A stretch of DNA of 27,227 nt from an uncultured Campylobacter sp. (lineage in GTDB: Bacteria; Campylobacterota; Campylobacteria; Campylobacterales; Campylobacteraceae). The DNA is taken from NCBI RefSeq assembly GCF_938017705.1, contig NZ_CALIIS010000190.1, positions 1 through 27,227 on the forward strand, read 5' to 3'. The notes below the pieces were generated by a model. It was not told the origin of the DNA. It ran no database searches and saw only the letters and a program-made list of their open reading frames with translations. Shown here one piece after another: positions 14,102 to 23,293 of this stretch. The number at the start of each line of letters is the position of its first letter. Position 1 is the stretch's first letter. The position numbers and the translations under genes are program-made.

Positions 14102-16693
14102 CTAGTTAAGACCCGCGTTCTCATCGACCCATTTTAGGTATTCGATGATGTCTTTGATCTCTTCGTCTTTCATATGCTGATTTGGCATACGGAGGTTGAA
14201 GTAATTTATCATTGCCTTGACGTAGTCGTCTTCGTAGAATTTAGCAGGGTCTTTGATGAAATCGGCTACCCACTTCTCGCCGTTTTCGTGGCGGAGTAGG
14301 ACGCCCGTTAGATCAGGACCAGAGCTTACTTGACCGATGACGTGGCAGCCGTTGCAGCCTCCGCGTAGGTAGGCCTTCTCGCCGTTAGATGCAGCCTCGC
14401 TCATAGGAGTGGAGAGCTCGCGGATCAGGTTGTTTTTAGCGCGAAGTCCAACATCTGCGGTTTTTACTAGATACTGCCAAACTTGACCTTCCCAAAGTAT
14501 CGCGCCGTTCATATCGCCTGCTTTTACCGCAGCGTCAGCTTTAGCTTTGGTTTCAGGAATTTTGCCGTATTGATCCAGCGCGTCATCGACTAAAGCCTTG
14601 ACCTTAGGATACTTCTCGTAGTTTTTCTCTTTTAAGAATTTAACGACTGATTGAATAACGTCGTCGGTGGCTTTATTCGTAGCTACTACCTTGTCGTATT
14701 CGGCTTTTAGAGCTTCTGGGCTAAGAGCTTTTAGCATAGACGCTTTAGCTGAAGTGTATTTTTTATTCGGATCTTTTACGTATAGATATCCAAACATCTC
14801 AAGGTGTAGCGCAGAGCAGAATTCTGTGCAGTAGAAAGGAAATACGCCCTCTTTATCTGCGATGAAATTTACGCTCGCAGTCTTACCCGGCTCAAGCGAC
14901 ATATGCAGATCGTAATCATCAACTGTAAAGCCGTGAGTTTCGTCCTCGGCACGCTCTAAATTTGTCATATAGATCGTTACGTTATCGTCCTTATTAACCT
15001 CGATGTGCTCAGGATTAATATGGCTACGGATCGCTGTAGCATAGACTTTTACGTTTTTGCCGTCGCGCTCGATGCGCTCTTGACCTGCTAGCGTCATGGC
15101 AGGGTGCTGCTTACCGGTGCGAGAGTTCGTTCCCATAGTATAGGTAGGTTTCGTATGAAGCTTACTGGCTGCGATAGAAACTACGTCGTGTGGCTCGCCA
15201 AGACCGATAGGAAGATCGTAGAGCATCTCCATTTTAGGTCCTGTAATGTCGATGAGCTGGTGATTTTGCGGATGAAGCGGTCCGATAGGATTAAATCTAT
15301 CGATCGAAAGCTTATCCAGCGCGATTACGTATTTGCCGACAGGCTTAGAGGATTTACCCTCCATAGAATCAAGGTGACCGATATTGTAGTGGACGTTGAT
15401 CCTATCTAAAACCTTTAGCGTTTTGTAGTTCCATTTTACGATTTGGCTATCAACGTAAAGCGATGTATAGATTACGCCATCTTGGGAATCGAAGGTGTTA
15501 TGCAAAGGTCCAAGACCAAGCTCTGCTTGTCCGTGAAGCGTCTTTTGCATATCTAGGATCGGAATTCCGTATGGATCCTTGCCTGCGTATTCTTTTTTAT
15601 CAATTAGCTCTTTGATCTTTTTAAAATCATAAACGCTAGCGTGAGTATCTAGTTTACCGCCGATAATGATATAGCGACCATCAGGGCTAACATCGACGCC
15701 GTGAGGGGATTTGGCTTCAGGGATCAAAAATAGCGCTCCCGCTTTTACGGCGGCGTCTATCGTAACGATTCTGTGTCCGTTTACGACCTTATAGTTTTTG
15801 CTGTCTTGAGCAAGCTTTTCTAGAATTTGCCAGTTGTAAACGTGCAGGTAGTCGGTATCGTTGCGGCTCATACCGGCTTCCATCGGAGGCAGACCCTTTT
15901 CGATGCCGCCCGTGTACATTTCGGAGTTAAAGCTGTTGGTAAACGCCCAGCCAAAGCTCTCGCCCTTACCTGCGTCACTTAGATCTTGCATATATGGAGG
16001 AAGCTCTAGCGAGAAGGATTTATTTACGTCGATTTTGCCTTTATCGTAGTCAAATTTCCATAGCGTTACCGCACCGCGATAAACCGCCTGATACTCCTCG
16101 ATCGGGTGCCAGTCGTTATCGAAAGGGGCTGCGTATTGGCTGGTTTCGATGACGTATTCGGTATTAGGCGTCACGAAAGAACCGCCGTGATCGCTTTTGA
16201 TTACGGGATTTACGACTATTTGAGTAGTTTCGAAATCGGATAAATTTATAACCGCGATTCTTGGGTTTGCCTTATCGTTAATAAAGAGATAATCGCCCAC
16301 ATACTCGCCGTTTTTCTCGCTGAAATTTGGGTGGTGAGTATCGCCCCAGTTGATCTCTTTGCCGTTAATGGAGCCCGATCTTAAGACCGCCTTGCTCTCC
16401 TCGTCAAAGCCGTATCCCTGCCAAGGCTCCGGGGTAAATACGCCGATATATTTGTAGATTCTCATCGACGGCACGCCGTAAACGAGCACCTGTCCGCTTT
16501 GACCGCCGGAAGAGAAGACCATATAATCGTCCTTCCTACCGGTCGGCTGATAGGTCTTAGCCGCCGCTAAAACGTCTTTTTCGCTTAAATTTCGTTCTTT
16601 CATCACGCGCTCTAAGTCGCTATCTGCGGCACACAGGGCGCTTGCGGCGAACAAAACCGAGCCCAAAAGCACGGGTTTGAAACTTTTTAACAT
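14102..16693 (-). CDS. nosZ: NosZ, clade II nitrous oxide reductase with C-terminal cytochrome c
   Basis: An 863-residue periplasmic enzyme that reduces N2O to N2. A Sec-type signal peptide (residues 1 to about 22, ending in ALCA, no twin arginine) marks it as clade II. A seven-bladed propeller carries the CuZ histidines (DTHHPNF, KSDHGGSF, SPHGVDVS, GPLHNTF, LHPQNHQ, GEPHDVV). A cupredoxin domain has the CuA motif CTEFCSALHLEM near residues 620-631. A fused cytochrome c has CNGCH near 779-783 and a likely Met ligand in LRMPNQHM. The cNosZ form is characteristic of Wolinella and Campylobacter. AAAGGATT precedes the ATG. It follows the propeller gene by 12 bp. Confidence 0.97.
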   Translation of the reverse strand: MLKSFKPVLLGSVLFAASALCAADSDLERVMKERNLSEKDVLAAAKTYQPTGRKDDYMVFSSGGQSGQVLVYGVPSMRIYKYIGVFTPEPWQGYGFDEESKAVLRSGSINGKEINWGDTHHPNFSEKNGEYVGDYLFINDKANPRIAVINLSDFETTQIVVNPVIKSDHGGSFVTPNTEYVIETSQYAAPFDNDWHPIEEYQAVYRGAVTLWKFDYDKGKIDVNKSFSLELPPYMQDLSDAGKGESFGWAFTNSFNSEMYTGGIEKGLPPMEAGMSRNDTDYLHVYNWQILEKLAQDSKNYKVVNGHRIVTIDAAVKAGALFLIPEAKSPHGVDVSPDGRYIIIGGKLDTHASVYDFKKIKELIDKKEYAGKDPYGIPILDMQKTLHGQAELGLGPLHNTFDSQDGVIYTSLYVDSQIVKWNYKTLKVLDRINVHYNIGHLDSMEGKSSKPVGKYVIALDKLSIDRFNPIGPLHPQNHQLIDITGPKMEMLYDLPIGLGEPHDVVSIAASKLHTKPTYTMGTNSRTGKQHPAMTLAGQERIERDGKNVKVYATAIRSHINPEHIEVNKDDNVTIYMTNLERAEDETHGFTVDDYDLHMSLEPGKTASVNFIADKEGVFPFYCTEFCSALHLEMFGYLYVKDPNKKYTSAKASMLKALSPEALKAEYDKVVATNKATDDVIQSVVKFLKEKNYEKYPKVKALVDDALDQYGKIPETKAKADAAVKAGDMNGAILWEGQVWQYLVKTADVGLRAKNNLIRELSTPMSEAASNGEKAYLRGGCNGCHVIGQVSSGPDLTGVLLRHENGEKWVADFIKDPAKFYEDDYVKAMINYFNLRMPNQHMKDEEIKDIIEYLKWVDENAGLN

Positions 16694-16705
16694 ACTAATC
16701 CTTTC

Positions 16706-17863
16706 TTAGAATTTTAAAATTTTGCCTGATTTGCTGACTACGAGGATCGCTTCCCCGTCTGCGTACATCGCTAAAAATTCGCTTTTTAAATCCACAACCT
16801 CCTTTAATCCTGCTTTTTGATTTTCGTAAATTTTATCTTTAGTAGCGATAAACTGCGTGCCGCGGGCGCACACGATGGATTTGATCCAAGAGCCCACGCT
16901 TTTGCGCTCGCCGCTTTTTAAATTTATAAAATTACCCTCTATATCGCCTGCAAACAGCGTCCCGTCGCAGTCTGTAAGCGCAGTGGCTATAGAGCCGCTT
17001 AAATTTTTATCGCCAGCTTCGGCTGAAATTTCGCTTTGAGTTTTAAGCCCCTCGTCTTGAAATTTTGCGCCTTTGAATTCTAAGCTTTGAAATTCCGCGC
17101 TCTTTGCACCGCTAGCTTTCGTTTTATTTGGCTCGGAGGCTTGCGCGCTTTTCGCATTATTAAATTCCGCATCTTTAAATTTCACGCTACCAAGCTCTCC
17201 CTGCGCGGCGCGATTAGGCGCTGTATCGATGCCGCTAAATTTAGTCGCGACAAGATCTGCGCTAAAACAGGCTACGCCGTTCCAGCTTGCGACGCAAAGT
17301 CCGTTAGCGCCCAGGCTAACGGCATTGATCCTGCCGTAATGAAACGAAATTCCGCGCAGCCCGTCGGGGATGGAATTTCTATTTAAAGATTGCCCGTTCG
17401 CGGTGGAATTCTCACCTGGGGCGTAGCCGCCGTCCGCGCTGTTATCAGGGTCTTCGTCTAATCTTATTAGTTGATTCTTATCCACTACCGCGTAAATCGC
17501 GTCTTTTGCGGCATAGATCGCATCTATTTGGGCTGTGCCGCTACGCCCCGTCTTAAGCGCGTGTAAAAACTTTAATCTATCGTTTAGCACCGCGATTTCG
17601 GCTCCGCCCCAAGCTAGATAAATTTTGCCGTTTTTAAAATTTAGAGCCGTAATTTCGTTATCGCTGTATTTTTGCGCGAACTCCACATCCCATTTAGCAG
17701 TATCAAACATCCTAAGCTCGCCGCCACTGCCGCATAAAAGCAGTCGGTGCGAGCTTGCGTCGAATGCGCCCAGACGCAGCGTGGAGTTTAGATCAAAGCT
17801 ACCTGCTACTACCATCTGCGATAAACAAATCAAAAAGGCAATACAAAATTTTATAAAATTCAT
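16706..17863 (-). CDS. Exported beta-propeller (WD40/NapL-like) protein heading the nos operon
   Basis: A 385-residue protein with a signal peptide (residues 1 to about 20, ending VVAG) and repeated short beta-blade-like units (for example LLLCGSGGELRMFDT, GKIYLAWGGAEIAVLN, GTLFAGDIEGNFINL, AILVVSKSGKILKF), so a periplasmic propeller. It resembles the NapL-type proteins of epsilonproteobacterial nap operons in size and layout. Two hydrophilic inserts interrupt the fold: about 147-170 (Asn/Ser/Gly) and about 225-290, where AEF/LEF/AKF units recur every few residues. It is the first gene of the operon, 12 bp before nosZ. Its function is unknown; a maturation or electron-transfer helper for NosZ is a guess from position. 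Confidence 0.75.
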   Translation of the reverse strand: MNFIKFCIAFLICLSQMVVAGSFDLNSTLRLGAFDASSHRLLLCGSGGELRMFDTAKWDVEFAQKYSDNEITALNFKNGKIYLAWGGAEIAVLNDRLKFLHALKTGRSGTAQIDAIYAAKDAIYAVVDKNQLIRLDEDPDNSADGGYAPGENSTANGQSLNRNSIPDGLRGISFHYGRINAVSLGANGLCVASWNGVACFSADLVATKFSGIDTAPNRAAQGELGSVKFKDAEFNNAKSAQASEPNKTKASGAKSAEFQSLEFKGAKFQDEGLKTQSEISAEAGDKNLSGSIATALTDCDGTLFAGDIEGNFINLKSGERKSVGSWIKSIVCARGTQFIATKDKIYENQKAGLKEVVDLKSEFLAMYADGEAILVVSKSGKILKF

Positions 17864-18117
17864 CTTAATCCACTCTTTGCGAAATGATACTACTCCAAGG
17901 CTTAAAAATCGGTTTAAAGCTTGAGCTATAATGGAATTCTAAGATTTCTTAAAAGTTGCGAAATTCTATGATATAAAAACAGCTCTAAGTGAAATTTTAT
18001 TTTTCGCATTTTTGCTATATAAATTCCGCTTTAAAATTATAATTTCAGTAAATTTTTATTTTGACAGATTTTTACAATTCGCAACGCTCCTTTAATTTTG
18101 TTTAAATAAAAAGTTAG

Positions 18118-18123
18118 TATAAT
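18118..18123 (+). promoter_or_regulatory. dcuB promoter, -10 box
   Basis: TATAAT in the context AGTTAGTATAATCGCC, 38 bp before the dcuB ATG. No good -35 is seen, as usual for Campylobacter; the upstream sequence is strongly T/A-rich. The 298-bp divergent spacer 17864-18161 must also carry the nos promoter, which I cannot place with confidence. Confidence 0.6.
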
Positions 18124-18161
18124 CGCCAAAGTTTGTTTTAAATTTTACTGAAGGAGAAACT

Positions 18162-19829
18162 ATGGAGTTTCTGACAAGTTTGTCTGAAAGCACTCAATTC
18201 TTTTTGCAGCTCATTATAGTCTTGGGCTGTTTGTTTTATGGTGCTAAAAAAGGTGGTATGGCGCTGGGAATTCTAGGCGGTATAGGCTTAGTGATCTTAG
18301 TGTTTGGATTTAGATTAGAGCCGGGTAAGCCGGCAGTGGACGTTATTTTAACTATCCTCGCAGTTGTCGTAGCAAGTGCAACACTACAGGCTACGGGAGG
18401 GCTTGATGTAATGCTTCAAATAGCGGAGAAATTGCTTCGTAAGCATCCGAAGATGGTTTGTATCATCGCTCCAACTGTTGCGTGGACGCTTACAATCTTA
18501 TGCGGAACGGGACACACCGTCTATACGCTGCTTCCGATCATCTATGACGTAGCTATTAAAAATGGGATTCGCCCTGAGCGCCCGATGGCTGCTTCTACGA
18601 TCTCCTCGCAACTTGCTATCATCGCTAGCCCCGTTTCGGTTGCCGGCGTTTCGATGGTCGCGATCTTACTAGGCCAAGGCGTGCATATCGAGGGCTTTAG
18701 TACGTATTTGGATCTGCTAAAACTCACTATCCCTTCTACTTTCATCGGTATGCTTGCAATCGGAACGTGGTCGATTTTTAGAGGTAAAGATCTAGATAAA
18801 GATCCGGAATTTCAAGAAAAGATCAAAGATCCGGAGCAGAAAAAATATATCTACGGCGAAAGCACGACATTGTTAGGTCAAAAGCTTCCTAGAATTAAGT
18901 GGGTTTGCATGTGGATATTCTTAGCCACTATTGCGCTAGTAGCGGTTTTAGGTTACGAGAAAAGCTTGCGTCCTGCGTGGACTAAAAATGTCCCGGGTAA
19001 ATCCGTAGAGATCATCGTCGATAAAAAAACGGTTAAAAATATCACGATTAAAGATGGTCAGGTTATCTCCATGGTGGACGGCGGTAAGGTCGTCTCAAAC
19101 GTCAAAGAGTCTAAGGTTAAGGATGCGACGAAATTTAATAGCGTCGAAATTTACGACAAAGATAAAAAGCTAGCTCAAAGCATCGTCGCTCAAGACGGAA
19201 ATGTAGTAATTACGACAGGCGATAAGAGCGAGAGTATCGCAAACGCAAGCATAGTCGTAAAAGATACTATGAAAAAGACCACAAATTTAAATATGGTCTT
19301 AACCATTCAAATTTTCATGCTTCTTGCAGCATCCATTATGATGATTGTCTCGGGTATCAAAGCGGGTAATATCGCTAAAAACGAAATTTTTCATAGCGGT
19401 ATGATCGCGCTCGTAGCCATTTATGGAATTTCATGGATGGCAGAGACTATGTTTACTGCTCATATCGAAATGCTAAAAGCGTCGCTAGGTAAGGTCGTTA
19501 TGGCGTATCCGTGGACGTATGTCATTGTTTCGCTTTTGATTAGTAAATTCCTTAACTCTCAAGCAGCAGCGGTTGCTACTTTCGTACCGCTAGCGGTTAG
19601 CATCGGTATCGATCCGGGTCTTATTATTGCGTTTGCACCTGCTTGCTACGGATACTATATCCTACCTACCTATCCGAGCGATCTTGCGGCGATCCAGTTC
19701 GACCGCTCCGGCACTACGCACATCGGCAGATTCGTCATCAACCACAGCTTCATTTTCCCTGGGTTAATAGGCGTTCTTACTTCATGCGCGATGGGCTTTA
19801 TCTTCGCTCATATTTACGGCTATTTATAA
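18162..19829 (+). CDS. dcuB: DcuB-type anaerobic C4-dicarboxylate transporter with extra internal domain
   Basis: A 555-residue inner-membrane carrier that exchanges fumarate, malate or other C4-dicarboxylates for succinate during anaerobic growth. It matches E. coli DcuB over nearly its whole length (LFYGAKKGGMALGILGGIG, ILCGTGHTVYTLLPIIYDVA, SKFLNSQAAAVA, ILPTYPSDLAAIQFDRSGTT), but E. coli DcuB is 446 residues. The difference is one insert at about residues 274-380, after SLRPAW and before the VLTIQIFMLL helix. The insert is hydrophilic, beta-prone and contains two similar units of about 40 residues (each starting VEI and ending in VKD or KVKD). AAGGAG lies 5 bases before the ATG. It is a single-gene unit closed by a strong terminator. 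Confidence 0.95.
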   Translation: MEFLTSLSESTQFFLQLIIVLGCLFYGAKKGGMALGILGGIGLVILVFGFRLEPGKPAVDVILTILAVVVASATLQATGGLDVMLQIAEKLLRKHPKMVCIIAPTVAWTLTILCGTGHTVYTLLPIIYDVAIKNGIRPERPMAASTISSQLAIIASPVSVAGVSMVAILLGQGVHIEGFSTYLDLLKLTIPSTFIGMLAIGTWSIFRGKDLDKDPEFQEKIKDPEQKKYIYGESTTLLGQKLPRIKWVCMWIFLATIALVAVLGYEKSLRPAWTKNVPGKSVEIIVDKKTVKNITIKDGQVISMVDGGKVVSNVKESKVKDATKFNSVEIYDKDKKLAQSIVAQDGNVVITTGDKSESIANASIVVKDTMKKTTNLNMVLTIQIFMLLAASIMMIVSGIKAGNIAKNEIFHSGMIALVAIYGISWMAETMFTAHIEMLKASLGKVVMAYPWTYVIVSLLISKFLNSQAAAVATFVPLAVSIGIDPGLIIAFAPACYGYYILPTYPSDLAAIQFDRSGTTHIGRFVINHSFIFPGLIGVLTSCAMGFIFAHIYGYL

Positions 19830-19838
19830 TAGCTATAT

Positions 19839-19872
19839 GCTCGCGAGTTCAACACTCGCGAGCTTTAAATTT
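19839..19872 (+). terminator. Intrinsic terminator after dcuB
   Basis: A perfect 10-bp stem GCTCGCGAGT/ACTCGCGAGC with a 5-base loop, followed by TTTAAATTT, 9 bases past the dcuB stop. It separates dcuB from the lar-ttd gene train. Confidence 0.82.
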
Positions 19873-20004
19873 CAAATCCCAGCGGCTTTTTAAAATTTTA
19901 TAAAATTTTGAAATTTTAAATACTCTAAATTTTTAAATTCTAAAGCTTTCTAAATTCCGTTCATAACCCGCTCTAGGCTAATTCGTTTTAAATAAAATTT
20001 ACGT

Positions 20005-20010
20005 TATAAT
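20005..20010 (+). promoter_or_regulatory. larA promoter, -10 box
   Basis: TATAAT in TTTACGTTATAATCCCGCC, 28 bp before the larA ATG, with AGGAGA as the ribosome-binding site. It probably drives the whole lar-ttd train, since no other good promoter or terminator is seen downstream. Confidence 0.6.
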
Positions 20011-20038
20011 CCCGCCAAATTCCACATAGGAGACAGAT

Positions 20039-21289
20039 ATGCAAATCCCTATCGCATACGGCAAAGACGATCATCTAAATCTAGAGATAAACGAGAAAAA
20101 TTTGCTCGGCGTTTTCGATCCAAACCCCGTGGCTAAATTTGACGAAACGGCGCTCATCGCAAAGGCTCTGGCAAATCCGATAAATCAAAAAAGCTTTGAC
20201 GAGTTTATCGCGGGCGACGAAAAGATCGTCATCATCGTAAACGACGGTACAAGACCTACGCCGACGGCAAAAATTTTAAAGCAAATTTACCCGAAAATTC
20301 GCGAGAAAAATAAAATTTTCATCATCGCCACGGGCTGCCATAGAGAAGGCACGCAGGAAGAATACGAGATGATCTTCGGCAAAGAAATTTACGCCGAGCT
20401 TAACGCCAAAAACGAAGTTCACGATCACGACTCCAAGCACGACGAGATGGTGTTTTTAGGCGAGAGCAAAAACGGCACGCAGATGTATCTAAACAAAGCC
20501 GTGGCTGAGGCGAAAAAGGTAATCGTCATCGGCTCGGTCGAGCCGCACTATTTTGCGGGCTACACGGGCGGTAGAAAGGCCTTTTTGCCAGGTACCGCGT
20601 CGTATGAGAGCATCACGCAAAATCACAAGCTCGCCCTAAGCTCCGACGCGCAGGCGCTGCGCCTAGAGGGCAACCCCGTGCACGAGGATATGATCGATAC
20701 GATGAAAGTTCTTGCGCATATCGACGTTTTTTCGATCCAGACGGTGCTTGATAGCGAGCACGGCATGTATTACGCAAGCGCGGGCGACCTCAACGACAGC
20801 TTTTACGACTGCGTGAAAAAGGCCGACGAGGTTTTTTGCGTAAATATCCCGCGCAAGGCAGATATCGTGATTTCGGTCGCGCCCTATCCGATGGACGTCG
20901 ATCTCTATCAGGCGCAAAAGGCCCTAGATAACGGCAAACTAGCACTCGCGCAGGACGGAATTTTAATAATGGTCGCAAAGTGCCGCACCGGCATCGGACC
21001 AAAGCCGTTTTTTGATCTGATGGCATCCGCCGATACGCCTAAAAAGGTGCTCGAAAAGATCAGCGCGGGCTTTAAGCTCGGCTATCACAAGGCCGCTAAA
21101 ATGGCTGAAATCTCGCTCTGGGCGCAGACCTGGGCGGTGAGTGATCTAAGCGACGATGAGATGCGAGCCGTGCATCTAAAACCGTATCACGACATCCAAA
21201 AGGCCGCGCGCGACGCGCTCGCGCAAAAGGGCGCGGACGCTAAAATCATCATCCTGCCGTTTGGCTCGATGACGGTGCCTAAGGCGTAA
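20039..21289 (+). CDS. larA: LarA-family nickel-pincer 2-hydroxyacid racemase/epimerase
   Basis: A 416-residue cytoplasmic enzyme of the lactate racemase family, which uses the nickel-pincer nucleotide to interconvert stereoisomers of 2-hydroxy acids by hydride transfer. Family residues are present: R72 in DGTRPTP, H101 in ATGCHRE, H170 in VEPHYFAG, K180 in TGGRK (the cofactor-attachment lysine) and H196 in QNHK (nickel ligand). They correspond to R75, H108, H174, K184 and H200 of the Lactobacillus plantarum enzyme. The cofactor genes larC, larE and larB follow directly. Homologues act on lactate, malate, hydroxyglutarate and other acids. Linkage to ttdAB and dcuB favours a C4 substrate, which is inference. 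Confidence 0.93.
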   Translation: MQIPIAYGKDDHLNLEINEKNLLGVFDPNPVAKFDETALIAKALANPINQKSFDEFIAGDEKIVIIVNDGTRPTPTAKILKQIYPKIREKNKIFIIATGCHREGTQEEYEMIFGKEIYAELNAKNEVHDHDSKHDEMVFLGESKNGTQMYLNKAVAEAKKVIVIGSVEPHYFAGYTGGRKAFLPGTASYESITQNHKLALSSDAQALRLEGNPVHEDMIDTMKVLAHIDVFSIQTVLDSEHGMYYASAGDLNDSFYDCVKKADEVFCVNIPRKADIVISVAPYPMDVDLYQAQKALDNGKLALAQDGILIMVAKCRTGIGPKPFFDLMASADTPKKVLEKISAGFKLGYHKAAKMAEISLWAQTWAVSDLSDDEMRAVHLKPYHDIQKAARDALAQKGADAKIIILPFGSMTVPKA

Positions 21290-21291
21290 GT

Positions 21292-22539
21292 TTGGCTAAA
21301 ATTTTATATTACGACGCGAGCTGCGGCATCAGCGGCGATATGAATTTGGCCGCTCTGGTGGAGCTTGGCGTGGATTTTGACTATCTTTGCGCCGAGTTAG
21401 AGAAATTAAATTTGCATGGCGAATTTAAGCTCGTGCGCAAAAACGTGCTAAAAAACGGCATCTCCGCGACCAAAATCGACGTCGTGCCGCTAAAATCGCA
21501 GCCTCACGCCAGAAGCTACGCGAACATCAGGCAAATTTTAGATAGTTCAAATTTAAGCCAGAGCTTCAAACAAAGAGCGGGCGCGATATTTCGCACCGTC
21601 GCGCAGGCGGAGGCCAAAGTCCACGGCACAGACGTAGAGCAGGTGCATTTCCACGAGCTCGGCGCGATAGATAGCATCGCGGATATCGCGGGCGCGGCGA
21701 TCTGCTTTGAATATCTTTTTGAAAAACTCGGCGTCTCGCGCGTTATAAGCTCCAAAATCGAGCTTGGCGGCGGCGTAGCGATCTGCGATCACGGCGCGCT
21801 TAGCGTGCCAGCACCCGCCGTTTGCGAAATTTTAAAAGGTGTGCCCGTAAGCCTCGGGCGCGCAAATTTTGAGATGACTACGCCCACAGGCGCGGCGATT
21901 TTAAAGGTCTGCGCGGATGAGTTTGCGGACGGCGCGAGCTTTAAAATCGAAAAGATCGGCTACGGCGCAGGCAACAAGGACGCCGCGGGCTTTGCAAACG
22001 TGCTTCGCGCGATGATCTGCGAGGCGGATGAAAATTTGAACTATGAAAACGGCGAGTCAAATTTAGTCGTGCACTCGAGCTACGGCGAGGTTTGCAAACA
22101 AATTTTAATCTCCACCAACATCGACGATATGGACGCCGAGAGCTTTGCGCTTGCGTGCGAAATTTTGCGAGAAAACGGCGCGCTAGACGTCTTTAACCGC
22201 TCTATTTTTATGAAAAAGGGGCGCATGGGCTTTGAGCTAAACGCGCTGTGCCGCAAGCAGGACGCGCAAAATTTAAAGGATCTGATTTTTACGCACACCA
22301 CCGCGATCGGCGTCCGCGAGATAGAGGTTGCTAAAACCGAGCTAAAGCGCGAGTTTGCGCGGGTGCAGACGAAATTCGGCGAGATAGGGCTTAAAATTTC
22401 TGGCACCTGCCAAACGCAAAAGGCAAAGCCCGAATTTGACGACTGCAAGGTCGCGGCGCTCGCGCACGGCACGACGATCGAGCGGGTGCGAAAAGAGGCG
22501 CTAGAAATCTATGACGAAACTAGAAAAACTAAAGGCTGA
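21292..22539 (+). CDS. larC: LarC, nickel insertase for the pincer cofactor
   Basis: A 415-residue protein starting at TTG, 2 bases after the larA stop. The N-terminus LYYDASCGISGDMNLAAL is the hallmark of LarC, which inserts nickel into the pincer nucleotide in a CTP-dependent step. Other family blocks are VHFHELGAIDSIADI, HGALSVPAPA, MTTPTGAAIL and ISTNIDDMDAE. It is one uninterrupted reading frame; in L. plantarum the gene is split by a programmed frameshift into larC1/larC2, which is not the case here. It overlaps larE by 29 nt. Confidence 0.95.
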   Translation: MAKILYYDASCGISGDMNLAALVELGVDFDYLCAELEKLNLHGEFKLVRKNVLKNGISATKIDVVPLKSQPHARSYANIRQILDSSNLSQSFKQRAGAIFRTVAQAEAKVHGTDVEQVHFHELGAIDSIADIAGAAICFEYLFEKLGVSRVISSKIELGGGVAICDHGALSVPAPAVCEILKGVPVSLGRANFEMTTPTGAAILKVCADEFADGASFKIEKIGYGAGNKDAAGFANVLRAMICEADENLNYENGESNLVVHSSYGEVCKQILISTNIDDMDAESFALACEILRENGALDVFNRSIFMKKGRMGFELNALCRKQDAQNLKDLIFTHTTAIGVREIEVAKTELKREFARVQTKFGEIGLKISGTCQTQKAKPEFDDCKVAALAHGTTIERVRKEALEIYDETRKTKG

Positions 22540-23293
22540 TCTGCGCGGGCTAGGCGAGCTGGCAGTCGCATTTAGCGGCGGCGCGGACAGCTCGCTGCTG
22601 CTGCGTGCGGCGCACGACGCTCTGGGTGAGCGCGCGATCGGCATAACGATCAGATCGCCCTATATGTCCTCGCGCGAGATCGCCGAAGCCGTGGAATTTG
22701 CCCGCGCTTACGGCATCAGGCACGAAATTTTAGAGCTCGGCGTCGCAGAGGAGATCAAAAACAATCCCGAAAACCGCTGCTATATGTGCAAAAAGGCGGT
22801 GTTTTCGCGCCTGATCGAGCGCGCAAAGGGGCTTGGCTTTAGCCGCGTCGCAGACGGCACGAACCGAGATGATCTTGGCGAATACCGCCCCGGGCTCAAA
22901 GCCAAAGAGGAGCTAGGCGTGCTCTCGCCGCTGATAAATTTAACCAAATCAGATATCCGCGAGCTATCGCGCGAGCTGGGCTTGCCCACCGCCGAAAAAC
23001 CGGGCTACGCGTGCTTGCTAACGCGCCTGCCGCACGGGCGCGAGATCGATGAGAGCGAGCTAAATTTGATCGAAGCGGCGGAAAATCTACTCATCGCAAG
23101 CGGCTACGCAAACGTCCGCGCGCGGTGCGACCGCAAAAATATAAAGCTGCAAATGCCCTTTTCTAGCATGCGGGACTTCCTAAACGACGCAAAATTTAAA
23201 AGCGTCGTTAGGCAGCTCATCTCGCTTGGCGCAGCGGAGGTGACGCTCGATCTAAAGGGGCTTAGAGAGGATGTTTTGCATGAGAGAGGATGA
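22511..23293 (+). CDS. larE: LarE, ATP-dependent sulfur transferase of pincer cofactor synthesis
   Basis: A 260-residue PP-loop ATP pyrophosphatase that activates and sulfurates pyridinium-3,5-biscarboxylic acid mononucleotide. The PP-loop AFSGGADSS is at residues 20-28. Three cysteines stand out: C90 and C93 in NRCYMCKK and C168 in GYACLLTR; the last corresponds to the sacrificial cysteine of the L. plantarum enzyme. LarE proteins with three such cysteines have been reported to hold a [4Fe-4S] cluster for sulfur transfer, so this one may be catalytic rather than sacrificial; that is inference. The start lies inside larC. Confidence 0.94.
   Translation: MTKLEKLKADLRGLGELAVAFSGGADSSLLLRAAHDALGERAIGITIRSPYMSSREIAEAVEFARAYGIRHEILELGVAEEIKNNPENRCYMCKKAVFSRLIERAKGLGFSRVADGTNRDDLGEYRPGLKAKEELGVLSPLINLTKSDIRELSRELGLPTAEKPGYACLLTRLPHGREIDESELNLIEAAENLLIASGYANVRARCDRKNIKLQMPFSSMRDFLNDAKFKSVVRQLISLGAAEVTLDLKGLREDVLHERG

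Noticed and set aside
21292..22539. Programmed frameshift in larC
   Set aside because: The reading frame is continuous from the N-terminal to the C-terminal LarC blocks, so no frameshift is needed.
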